Assembly (NCBI GenBank): GCA_018061225.1 | Contig: JAGOUK010000104.1 | Coordinates: 1-5,382, forward strand | Length of the DNA: 5,382 nucleotides | Reading direction: 5' to 3' | Source of the DNA: Candidatus Omnitrophota bacterium | GTDB taxonomy: Bacteria > Omnitrophota > Gorgyraeia > 2-02-FULL-51-18 > JAGOUK01 | Shown here: positions 1 to 5,382 of the stretch, in pieces | Position numbering within the stretch: the stretch's first letter is position 1 | How the letters are laid out: each line of letters starts with the position of its first letter | Position numbers and translations under genes: made by a program | Notes under the pieces: model-generated | Told to the model about the DNA's origin: nothing | The model's input: only the letters and a program-made list of their open reading frames with translations | Database searches by the model: none

Positions 1-358
1 TCTCAAGCCCGTCAAAGCGAAATAGCAACTCAAAAGTTTCATCGAGGACGAATGGGCCAGGCTTAAGCCGTCTCATTTCAATCGTCACCACCCCGTTCAC
101 TACTGTGCGGTCATCTGAATGAACAACGGTAACGGTTCTTTTGAAAAGGAAGTTAGGCGCGTGAAAATTTACATCACTTGTCTCTTCTTCAAGCCTGGAG
201 ACGGTAGATGTCGGCTTGGTGACGCGAGGACCTCCGAAATCAGCGTCCTCGTCCGCTTCATCCAAAGTGACATATAAATTGCCGTCGGCAAATCTTACAT
301 CCAAATGAATGTTGGATAAGCCCTGTTGACTCCCACTAAAGTCTACCGTTGTGCTAAA
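1..358 (-). other. Beta-rich module, copy 2 (partial), residues 1614-1732 and beyond
   Basis: This segment resembles the module at residues 588-722: a strand with LDV followed by a turn (1632-1639), a YVTL strand (1642-1645), an acidic run DEADEDADFG (1646-1655), then NFHAPNFLFKR (1677-1687, compare NYHIPIVVKK in copy 1) and GVVTIEMR (1702-1709, compare GTIYVQLT). It ends outside the window in further hydrophobic strand-like sequence. The similarity is by eye and identity is low. It was not recognised as a known domain. Confidence 0.4.
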
Positions 359-3300
359 GGCATCAGGCTCCCCCCAATCCCGAGCAGTGGCGCCCCTATC
401 GGTCGACACCGATGATTCAACTGTGGCTTCAACAGCGGACTGGCTAAAACGCTCCGCCAAGTCCGACAAACCTGCCCCCTGTAAAACTTGCTGAGTCTGG
501 GAACGATCGCCGTTTAAAACGGCTGCCAAAAACACTACCCTCTGAGCATCGGTTGTCGTTGGCATCCCGAAGAATCCTGCCTGCACTTGATTTAGAAGCA
601 CTCCTGCCGGACCCGCCTGATCAGAGCCAATCATTGATGCGACAGCGCTGTCAAAGGAGGAAGGAAGCTGCCTGTCAAATATTGCTTCAAGGTTCAAATA
701 TGATTGAGCCCTGACAGCCTTAGCAGCATCAGATTCAGGGTTCGAATCTGCATATATCGATGCCCACACAATCCGGTGTAACGCTATCGCGGGCTCAACA
801 TTCTCCCGTGTAGTAAAATTGGCCGGCGCGATGAGCGCGTTGATCTGCCTCAATCTTGTTCTGATCGCCTCTTCGCCAACCCCGGACTCCTGAGCCATTT
901 TTACATATTGATCGACCATGCCAGGATTCGTGTTGGGTGCCTCGGCATGATATGAATCTTCCGGAGTCGCCCCTTGACCGGGAGTGGAAGCAACGGGGGC
1001 TTCGGCATTCAGTGCCATGGCCCCAATAACACCAGACAACTCCTGTCCGATAGCTTCTGTTTTAGTCTTAAGCTCCTGATTCAACGCCGCCAGCGCTTCG
1101 TGAGATTTTTCGCTCAATTGACGCGGCTCCACGAGCGAGATCATAAATTTGCTTTTCGGCTCAGTACCCGAAAAACGGATCAACACCCGCCACTGAACAC
1201 CTTCCTGATCCGTAACGATCATATCGTACCCGTCATGAACCTCGAGACCGTCCAACTCATCCACCTTGACTGACTTTTTGAGCGGCCCGGTGATGGTAAG
1301 GGCGCCCAGCGATGAGCCGTCTTCGAGTCCTTCAAGACCTGTTTTGACCGCCTCGCGACGCGCATTGATCTGGGGCGCGGTGGTTGTCTTGTCACCGAAT
1401 TCCAGGCTTGTAATATCATCGCCGAGCACGCCGAATTCGTAGGCTATTTCCAAAAGTGCATCAGCAAGATCCTTCGCTGCGCCCGACTCCTGAGCATGAG
1501 CACGAGACGCGACAATGAGCATTTGGATCAAACCACTCATACCGTCCTTCTCCGCCACATGTCCGTGGGAGGTGCCGCCCGATTCCTCCATGCCCAGGAA
1601 CCTACGTCCGATCACACCGACTCTTTGACGCAGCGATAGGATCAGCGCAGCGATATATTTGAAACCCACGCCGGTCACAATCACCTTGCGATTAAACTTC
1701 GCCGCAATGAAGTCAATCAGCCTGGTCGTGGCATGTGACCGCACGATCATGTAATCATCATCAGGCATAACTCCGTTGCTCAGTCGGTCGTGAAGCATCA
1801 ATACGGAGTTGTCATTGCCAGAAAGCGTTCTCCATTTACCATTAACCTTGATGGAAACGACCAATCGGTCACCGTCGGGGTCGTGCGCAAATACGACCGG
1901 CACATTATGTTTATCTGCTATTGCCTGGGCTGCATTCAAATTATTCTTACCAAGAGGGTCTGAAGTCGAGCGGGCACGGGCTGATTGGTTGGCCTGGTCG
2001 CCCAAGCCGGGATCGCTCAATGGAGTAATTTCATCGATTCCGCTTGCTTCATCCTTCACCAAATAATAGTCTCGATCCTCCACGTATCCCAAGCGGCCAA
2101 GTAGGCGCTGGGTGGCGGGTCCGCTCGCGCCGTTAAAGGCCGTATAAACAAATTTGAAGCCCTTCTCCCGGGCGCTCGCAAGCACGCCCGCATATCCCTC
2201 TTCCATTGTCTGGTCGATGGCGTCGAAGTAAGCCTCCTCCGCGTCCAATTCTTCCTCAAAGGACAGGTCGGAATACAAACCGCTTTCCACGAACTCCTGT
2301 AGGGATCCTTCGTGTGGACTCGTAACATTCGTTTCACTAAGCTTGGGCGTGCGGCTTGTGATCTCCTGGAGCGCCTCCGGCATAAGCTGTTCTCCCGCCG
2401 AACCCATGATCTTGATCCCATTGTCTAAAAAAGTGTTGTGGCTGGCGGACAACTGGAGTGTGAATACGGTCGAGACGATGATCGTTGCCGCGTATTTATT
2501 GACCAACTGTTTCAGTTTTCCAAACCAATGAGATAAGAACGATGCGAATGGTGTGGAAACGGGCCTGCTGACAACCGTAACCGGAATTCCCGCAGCGAGA
2601 AGCATGCGCACCGCCAAGTCAGCATACTCGTCCGACCCGTCACGCACTTCCCTCGTGATAAGAGCCTGGCCCGTCTGACTAGTCTCCTTATACCAACGAA
2701 TATGCGCCTCGACATACTGCATAACCGTCGTGCGGCTGAAATAATTGGGCCCGACTTTACCTTCGGCCAAATTCTCGAGCTTGGATCGCACTCCGGCAGT
2801 GCCCGGCATCAGAACGCCCGTGGGTGAATCAAATCCAGCTTCGATTTGATCAGCTTTCCCATCATCAATCAATTTATCTAAAGCCGCTCGCTGTTCGACA
2901 GACACAAACGGGCTGGCATACCAATCCTTGACGGTTGGGACAACCTCCGGCTTCCATTTATTTGCGGCCATGGCCTCTAACTTAGTTGTCCGTTCTTGCG
3001 TGAGCTCAGCCAATCTCGCGCCCTCAGAAATGATGGGAACCCAATTTGCCTGTATCGTTACGTGGTAGGGGCCTTCGGCTCCGCCTTTTCCTTCAAAGGT
3101 ATTCACGTCGGCCAAGCCGGTCAGCTGCACATAAATCGTGCCGAGTACTCCGCCGAAGGCTTTCTTCACAACGATGGGAATATGATAATTGGTCGCGCCG
3201 GGACCGATTGGGCTGCGGAGATATTGCTGGGTGTTGTCAGGACGATGTGCTGCTTCGTCCACATCCAACCTGACATCATCAACAAAATAATCTAAATCTG

Positions 3301-5197
3301 GATCCTTGTCATCCAAGCTCAGAACAAGCTCGTAGTCACCGTTTGCGGTGCGGTCAACATCCAAGCCGATCGAAAATCTCTTCTTATCAAGACGAACTGA
3401 CTCGCTAATGCGAATCTCTACAATAGTCGGTGTAATCACAGAATCTTCATCACTCGCCATCCGCGCGCCGTCTCCGGCAGTTGGCCTCGCATCATTAGAG
3501 AGGCTGCCGCGAACGCTGATTCTTTGGCTTAATTCGGCGGGCACAATCCCAAGCCTGGCACCTGACACCAATTCACCGACCAGTTCGGCGGGGCCCATTG
3601 CTTGATTCATCGCGGCTTCTTTTGAGCTGGTGCGGCCGTTGGAGGCGACGCGGGTGTTCTCGCTGTTATCAGCGTCTAAGCCTTTGATCTGGGACAAAAG
3701 GAGTTTTTCGTAACGGGCGGTGTCGGTCTCGGCCAGCACTTGCGGGAGCAGCGAGACATACGAATAGCCGGCTCCGCGGAGCATGGCCTTCAAATTGGGT
3801 GAGTGATAACCGCCGGTGATGAGCACGGCTTTGTTGATTTGGTCTTTTTCCATCTTGGAGACGACCTGGTCCATGAACACGCGGTCGCGGCTCAGCGTGA
3901 GGTCGTAGAAGTGAAAGGCGTCTTCGCGCGCCGCGTCATACGAGGCCTCGAGCGTCACGGCGTTCTCGTAGTGGAGGTCCAGGTCGGCGATCTTGCGGTT
4001 GAGGAAACCCGTGATGAGACGCATGTCAAAAAGGCTCTTGTCGGAGCGGATGCGGTTGAAGTCTTCGGGGCTCACTTTGAGCGCGATCAAGTCCTGCAGC
4101 ATCTCGAGGTTGCGGCCGAATACCCAGAGCACCGCCTCATCCCGCGTCTTGGCCATCGTCAAAAAAAGCTGTTCTTCAAATTCGTGGATCTCACCGACGA
4201 CGCCGAGCGCGTTCATCCGGCGCATCTCTTTGAGGTAATCAAAATATTTACGGAGATTGGGGAAGGACGCATCGCGACCGTTGAGCTTATCGGCAAAAAG
4301 CGCGTAGAACCCGTCCTCGCCGGCGGCGGCCTGCGGACCCTTCTTCTTGTGCACGGCCAGAAGCTCTTCGCGGTCGGCCTGTGGAAGAGTCTTCATCGCC
4401 TCGCGTTCTTCGCTGGAGGCGGCCTTGAAGTCGATCTTTTTCTCAAGATTACGGAGCTTGCGAAGGTATTTGATATTGGCGTAGCGGGAGGCATCGAAAC
4501 CGGCAGCGTCAGCGGCTTTGAGCAGGTCTTCGGAGTAATCGGCCAAGGAGCGGTCGCCGCTATTGTGCTTGGCGCGCAACGCGTCAAGATTCTTCAGGTC
4601 CTGGGCAAAAAAGTCATTCTTCAAGGTCTCTACTGAGCGCTGAACGCGGTCAAGATACGCGCGAACACGGTCACGGCGTTCCACTAGACCCTGGTAAGTC
4701 TTGAGCGTCTCAAGGTACAGCGCGGGATCTTCCACTCCCCAAAGCGTGAAGTCACGGTCGCCGACCAGGTTGGCGTAGTCATGGCCGCGCATTTCGCCTT
4801 TGCGGACGAGCTTGCGCGCGACATCCTGGCGGACTTTCTTATCAAAGAACGGCTTCATGTAGCCCACAGAAACATCGCCCGAATCAGCTTCGGTGAAGAC
4901 GGTGTTGATATCTTCCTTAGGCAGGATCTCATCGAGGGCTCGGGCGACATTCATCTGCCCGGAATCATTGGTGTGCGCGTCCTGGATCAGAATGAGGAGC
5001 TTGGAATCCCCCGGCGCTTTATAGGAATCGTCAACCACCGCGACGGATTCCGGGAGTCTAAAGTTTATAGCAGGCTTTAAAGAAGCGGGCACAATCGTCG
5101 GTAGCGCCGGGGCGGCCATGGCGGCTTGCTCAGCCGTAAAGGCCAGGATGACCGCAATTGCGATCGGGCGAAGGTTGTTCCGACGGTGCTTTTCCAT
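1..5197 (-). CDS. Giant multidomain protein, 3'-partial: signal peptide, TraB/ChaN-like domain, phosphohexomutase domain, two beta-rich modules
   Basis: The minus-strand frame beginning with ATG at 5197 has no stop through position 1, giving 1,732 codons with the C-terminus outside the window. The start is well supported: GAGGAG lies 8 bases upstream, an in-frame TAA at 5249-5251 bars any long extension, and the first residues form a signal peptide. Two recognisable domains confirm the frame. A TraB/ChaN-like domain (about 62-495) has QDAH at 72-75, GVED at 154-157 and GGYH at 462-465. A phosphohexomutase domain (about 754-1370) has catalytic Ser919, DPDGDR at 1106-1111, EESGG at 1204-1208 and RFSGTEPK at 1341-1348. 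Beta-rich regions flank the mutase. No cysteine codon occurs. Known phosphoglucomutases are about 450-600 residues and ChaN/TraB proteins about 250-400, so this is a fusion several times the usual size. The overall role is unknown; an exported or surface giant protein is inferred. Confidence 0.95.
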   Translation of the reverse strand, partial: MEKHRRNNLRPIAIAVILAFTAEQAAMAAPALPTIVPASLKPAINFRLPESVAVVDDSYKAPGDSKLLILIQDAHTNDSGQMNVARALDEILPKEDINTVFTEADSGDVSVGYMKPFFDKKVRQDVARKLVRKGEMRGHDYANLVGDRDFTLWGVEDPALYLETLKTYQGLVERRDRVRAYLDRVQRSVETLKNDFFAQDLKNLDALRAKHNSGDRSLADYSEDLLKAADAAGFDASRYANIKYLRKLRNLEKKIDFKAASSEEREAMKTLPQADREELLAVHKKKGPQAAAGEDGFYALFADKLNGRDASFPNLRKYFDYLKEMRRMNALGVVGEIHEFEEQLFLTMAKTRDEAVLWVFGRNLEMLQDLIALKVSPEDFNRIRSDKSLFDMRLITGFLNRKIADLDLHYENAVTLEASYDAAREDAFHFYDLTLSRDRVFMDQVVSKMEKDQINKAVLITGGYHSPNLKAMLRGAGYSYVSLLPQVLAETDTARYEKLLLSQIKGLDADNSENTRVASNGRTSSKEAAMNQAMGPAELVGELVSGARLGIVPAELSQRISVRGSLSNDARPTAGDGARMASDEDSVITPTIVEIRISESVRLDKKRFSIGLDVDRTANGDYELVLSLDDKDPDLDYFVDDVRLDVDEAAHRPDNTQQYLRSPIGPGATNYHIPIVVKKAFGGVLGTIYVQLTGLADVNTFEGKGGAEGPYHVTIQANWVPIISEGARLAELTQERTTKLEAMAANKWKPEVVPTVKDWYASPFVSVEQRAALDKLIDDGKADQIEAGFDSPTGVLMPGTAGVRSKLENLAEGKVGPNYFSRTTVMQYVEAHIRWYKETSQTGQALITREVRDGSDEYADLAVRMLLAAGIPVTVVSRPVSTPFASFLSHWFGKLKQLVNKYAATIIVSTVFTLQLSASHNTFLDNGIKIMGSAGEQLMPEALQEITSRTPKLSETNVTSPHEGSLQEFVESGLYSDLSFEEELDAEEAYFDAIDQTMEEGYAGVLASAREKGFKFVYTAFNGASGPATQRLLGRLGYVEDRDYYLVKDEASGIDEITPLSDPGLGDQANQSARARSTSDPLGKNNLNAAQAIADKHNVPVVFAHDPDGDRLVVSIKVNGKWRTLSGNDNSVLMLHDRLSNGVMPDDDYMIVRSHATTRLIDFIAAKFNRKVIVTGVGFKYIAALILSLRQRVGVIGRRFLGMEESGGTSHGHVAEKDGMSGLIQMLIVASRAHAQESGAAKDLADALLEIAYEFGVLGDDITSLEFGDKTTTAPQINARREAVKTGLEGLEDGSSLGALTITGPLKKSVKVDELDGLEVHDGYDMIVTDQEGVQWRVLIRFSGTEPKSKFMISLVEPRQLSEKSHEALAALNQELKTKTEAIGQELSGVIGAMALNAEAPVASTPGQGATPEDSYHAEAPNTNPGMVDQYVKMAQESGVGEEAIRTRLRQINALIAPANFTTRENVEPAIALHRIVWASIYADSNPESDAAKAVRAQSYLNLEAIFDRQLPSSFDSAVASMIGSDQAGPAGVLLNQVQAGFFGMPTTTDAQRVVFLAAVLNGDRSQTQQVLQGAGLSDLAERFSQSAVEATVESSVSTDRGATARDWGEPDAFSTTVDFSGSQQGLSNIHLDVRFADGNLYVTLDEADEDADFGGPRVTKPTSTVSRLEEETSDVNFHAPNFLFKRTVTVVHSDDRTVVNGVVTIEMRRLKPGPFVLDETFELLFRFDGLE
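359..1087 (-). other. Helical alanine-rich region with low-complexity linker, residues about 1371-1613
   Basis: After the mutase there is a charged helix (about 1362-1390), then a low-complexity stretch rich in Ala, Pro, Thr, Asn and Gly (about 1395-1427) in which AEAP occurs twice. A mostly alpha-helical block follows (about 1428-1590) with amphipathic segments such as VEPAIALHRIVWASIYA and VVFLAAVLNG. It ends in a Ser/Thr-rich connector (about 1592-1613). I recognise no family and no catalytic motif. It probably spaces the mutase from the next beta module, though the helical block is long enough to be a small domain. Confidence 0.45.
1154..1177 (-). other. Phosphate-binding loop RFSGTEPK, residues 1341-1348
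   Basis: This is the domain 4 loop that holds the non-reacting phosphate of the substrate. Arg1341, Ser1343, Gly1344, Thr1345, Glu1346 and Pro1347 match the consensus R-x-S-G-T-E-P. Its presence shows that the mutase is full length, not truncated at the C-terminus. Confidence 0.92.
1574..1594 (-). other. Sugar-binding loop GMEESGG, residues 1202-1208
   Basis: The GEES-type loop of domain 3 contacts sugar hydroxyls; Glu1204, Glu1205 and Ser1206 are present. The companion motif GVGFKYI lies 26 residues earlier and KDG follows at 1217-1219. The loop is intermediate between the E. coli Pgm form (GGEESAG) and the PGM2/PgcA form (FEES-G), so it does not settle substrate preference. Confidence 0.85.
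1865..1882 (-). other. Mg2+-binding loop DPDGDR, residues 1106-1111
   Basis: The three aspartates Asp1106, Asp1108 and Asp1110 and Arg1111 match the family metal loop (D-x-D-x-D-R). The preceding VVFAH strand and following LVV fit the family layout. No ligand is lost. Confidence 0.92.
2435..2449 (-). other. Phosphoserine catalytic loop SASHN, catalytic Ser919
   Basis: In the family consensus T-A-S-H-N-P the serine carries the phosphate. Here residues 917-921 read SASHN with Ser919 as the phosphoserine, followed by Thr instead of Pro and then DNGIK, which matches the usual NG-K continuation. The essential serine, histidine and asparagine are retained. Confidence 0.9.
3032..3436 (-). other. 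Beta-rich module of unknown family, copy 1, residues about 588-722
   Basis: Alternating hydrophobic and polar residues suggest a beta-sandwich: TIVEIRIS (591-598), FSIGLDVD (608-615), YELVLSLDD (622-630), the acidic run DKDPDLDYF (630-638), NYHIPIVVKK (670-679), GTIYVQLTG (686-694) and YHVTIQANW (711-719). I do not recognise the family. The order and spacing of several segments match the region at residues 1614-1732 after the mutase, so it is proposed as one copy of a duplicated module. Carbohydrate-binding-like or adhesin-like folds are possible but nothing in the sequence decides it. The acidic loop could bind calcium. Confidence 0.42.
3437..3712 (-). other. Interdomain linker, residues about 496-587
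   Basis: This stretch follows the TraB/ChaN-like domain. A short charged helix (YEKLLLSQIKGL from 496) leads into Ser, Asn, Ala and Gly-rich sequence with few aromatic residues. It contains two GAR[LM] motifs (GARLG at 546-550 and GARMA at 577-581) and ends in an acidic patch (DEDS, 583-586). It reads as a flexible connector; no catalytic motif is visible. Base composition loosens here, with more A/T at third codon positions than in the preceding domain. Confidence 0.5.
3713..5014 (-). other. TraB/ChaN/EreA-like domain, residues about 62-495
   Basis: The domain opens with a hydrophobic strand running into QDAHTN (72-77), followed by a strand ending in FTEA (101-104), GEMRG (134-138) and GVEDPALY (154-161). 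A long charged helical middle follows, then FYDLTLSRDRVF at 430-441, and it closes with VLITGGYHSPNL (458-469) and a strand ending SLLP. In TraB, ChaN and erythromycin-esterase-like proteins the equivalent parts are an early His motif, a Glu motif, an Arg/Asn-rich helix and a late Gly-Gly-x-His motif that line one pocket, often for metal or heme. I recall close variants with IQDAH and GGFH in large Omnitrophota proteins. Substrate and activity are unknown. Its position directly after the signal peptide suggests it acts outside the cytoplasm. The helical insertion (about 165-400) makes it longer than ChaN. Confidence 0.72.
5114..5197 (-). other. Predicted signal peptide, residues 1-28
   Basis: The N-terminus has a basic segment (K3, H4, R5, R6, R10), a hydrophobic core at residues 12-20 (IAIAVILAF) and a small-residue region ending AAMA before APA. 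This is the layout of a Sec-type signal peptide with a plausible signal peptidase I cut after A28. The polar TAEQ between core and cut site makes the core short, so an uncleaved N-terminal anchor is possible. There is no cysteine near the cut site, so it is not a lipoprotein, and no twin-arginine consensus beyond the simple RR at 5-6. Export of everything downstream follows only if this segment works. Confidence 0.72.
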
Positions 5198-5205
5198 GTG
5201 CTTCA

Positions 5206-5211
5206 CTCCTC
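5206..5211 (-). promoter_or_regulatory. Ribosome binding site GAGGAG
   Basis: On the minus strand GAGGAG ends 8 bases before the ATG at 5197, a near-ideal Shine-Dalgarno placement. It favours this ATG over the GTG three codons upstream (5204-5206), which would overlap the site. Confidence 0.85.
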
Positions 5212-5251
5212 TAGACGTGTTTACGATCAAACGCAATGGGGTCGCGTCTTA

Positions 5252-5280
5252 GTTATATGAACTCTTGAACAAAAAATCAT
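5252..5280 (-). promoter_or_regulatory. Weak candidate promoter for the giant gene
   Basis: Read on the minus strand, TATAAC (5252-5257) is a reasonable -10 box. At 17 bases spacing the -35 position is ATGATT (5275-5280), matching only three of six consensus bases. Initiation would fall near 5245 and give a leader of about 48 bases. The A/T-rich surroundings support it, but the -35 is poor and sigma factor preferences in this lineage are not known to me. Confidence 0.28.
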
Positions 5281-5285
5281 TGAAC
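5258..5285. repeat. Three TGAAC repeats in the promoter region
   Basis: TGAAC occurs on the plus strand at 5258-5262, 5266-5270 and 5281-5285. Two copies lie between the candidate -10 and -35 boxes and one just upstream. Such clustering could be an operator, but the unit is only five bases and spacing is uneven (8 and 15 bases), so chance is a fair explanation. Confidence 0.2.
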
Positions 5286-5382
5286 ATCTCTTATTGGACC
5301 CCCTACAGCCCATTCCCTTACTCAGTAGGAAGTCTGCCCCACGATTGGAGAGTTTTCAAGGAAACGTCCAAAAATAGATCAA

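Larger units (their letters stand above)
1088..2938 (-). other. Alpha-D-phosphohexomutase (phosphoglucomutase/phosphomannomutase) domain, residues about 754-1370
   Basis: Enzymes of this family move phosphate between C1 and C6 (or C5) of a sugar through a phosphoserine and a bisphosphate intermediate, using Mg2+. All four structural domains are visible in order: GTAGVR (799-804) and STPFASF (881-887) in domain 1; the phosphoserine loop SASHN (917-921) followed by DNGIK (925-929); VYTAFNG (1017-1023) and the metal loop DPDGDR (1106-1111) in domain 2; GVGFKYI (1176-1182), EESGG (1204-1208) and KDG (1217-1219) in domain 3; RFSGTEPK (1341-1348) in domain 4. The length of about 615 residues is slightly over the family norm. 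The N-terminal lead-in and DPDGDR resemble PgcA/PGM2 enzymes, while the VGFK and EES-G-S features recall E. coli Pgm, so the subfamily and sugar cannot be assigned by eye. Departures are Thr922 in place of the usual Pro after SHN and PGTAG for FGTAG. Activity is likely but unproven. Confidence 0.93.
5198..5382. other. Upstream non-coding region
   Basis: No gene is visible here on either strand. An in-frame TAA at 5249-5251 (minus strand) bounds the giant gene. There is no convincing hairpin followed by a T-run that would mark the end of an upstream gene; the T-run at 5271-5276 (minus strand) lacks a preceding stem. The region holds the ribosome binding site and possible promoter. Confidence 0.7.

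Noticed and set aside
974..1273. A 99-codon plus-strand open frame antisense to the end of the phosphomutase domain
   Set aside because: It is also codon-aligned antisense, covers the RFSGTEPK loop of the sense protein and has a composition typical of a reverse-complement artefact.
883..1495. GACTCCTGAGC occurring at about 884 and about 1485, encoding AQESG twice
   Set aside because: An isolated 11-base match with no extended similarity around it; consistent with chance in alanine- and glutamate-rich coding sequence.
2056..2421. A 121-codon minus-strand open frame
   Set aside because: It is out of frame with the giant gene and overlaps the mutase domain between the phosphoserine loop and the metal loop; Arg/Ser-rich translation is typical of a shifted frame.
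2996..3295. Overlapping plus-strand open frames of 99 and 75 codons
   Set aside because: Two overlapping frames on the strand opposite the beta-rich module, with no family resemblance and no ribosome binding site; they are shadows of the giant gene.
3803..4636. A 277-codon plus-strand open frame beginning with GTG, antisense to the TraB/ChaN-like domain
   Set aside because: It lies in the exact codon-aligned antisense register of the giant gene, where stops arise only from TTA, CTA or TCA sense codons. These are avoided in this G/C-ending region, so the frame is open by codon bias. It has no convincing ribosome binding site, and the sense strand encodes a recognisable domain.
4781..5080. A 99-codon plus-strand open frame near the 5' end of the giant gene
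   Set aside because: Codon-aligned antisense to residues about 40-139, which carry the QDAH motif on the sense strand.
5308..5333. Imperfect inverted repeat (CCTTACTCAGTAGG and flanks) as a possible terminator or operator
   Set aside because: The stem has only three continuous pairs around a three-base loop plus a bulge, and no T-run follows on either strand at the right distance.

Overview
The window is almost entirely one very large minus-strand gene. It starts at position 5197 and is still open at position 1, so at least 1,732 codons are present without a stop and the 3' end lies outside the window. The only non-coding stretch is the 185-base leader at 5198-5382, which carries a good ribosome binding site and a weak candidate promoter.

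Translated by hand, the product reads as a multidomain protein. From the N-terminus these are: a signal-peptide-like segment (about residues 1-28); a TraB/ChaN/EreA-like domain (about 62-495); an alanine- and polar-rich linker; a beta-rich module of unknown type (about 588-722); a full alpha-D-phosphohexomutase (phosphoglucomutase/phosphomannomutase) domain with all four active-site loops (about 754-1370); a helical alanine-rich stretch with a low-complexity linker (about 1371-1613); and a second beta-rich module that looks like a diverged copy of the first and runs off the window (about 1614 onward). The visible 1,732 residues contain no cysteine.

The size of the gene, the N-terminal family (IQDAHTN, GVED and GGYH motifs) and the fusion of a sugar-phosphate enzyme into a giant exported-looking protein suggest a candidate-phylum bacterium of the Planctomycetes-Verrucomicrobia-Chlamydiae neighbourhood, most likely Omnitrophota. 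This rests on remembered family resemblance, not on a search. There is no RNA gene, mobile element or CRISPR array. The other open frames, including a long plus-strand one at 3803-4636, are shadows of the giant gene.

The main puzzle is functional. The phosphomutase looks catalytically intact, yet it sits behind a signal peptide, where phosphorylated sugars and glucose-1,6-bisphosphate are not normally expected. Either the enzyme acts somewhere unusual, the signal segment is a membrane anchor or is not used, or the fold has been reused as a binding or structural module.
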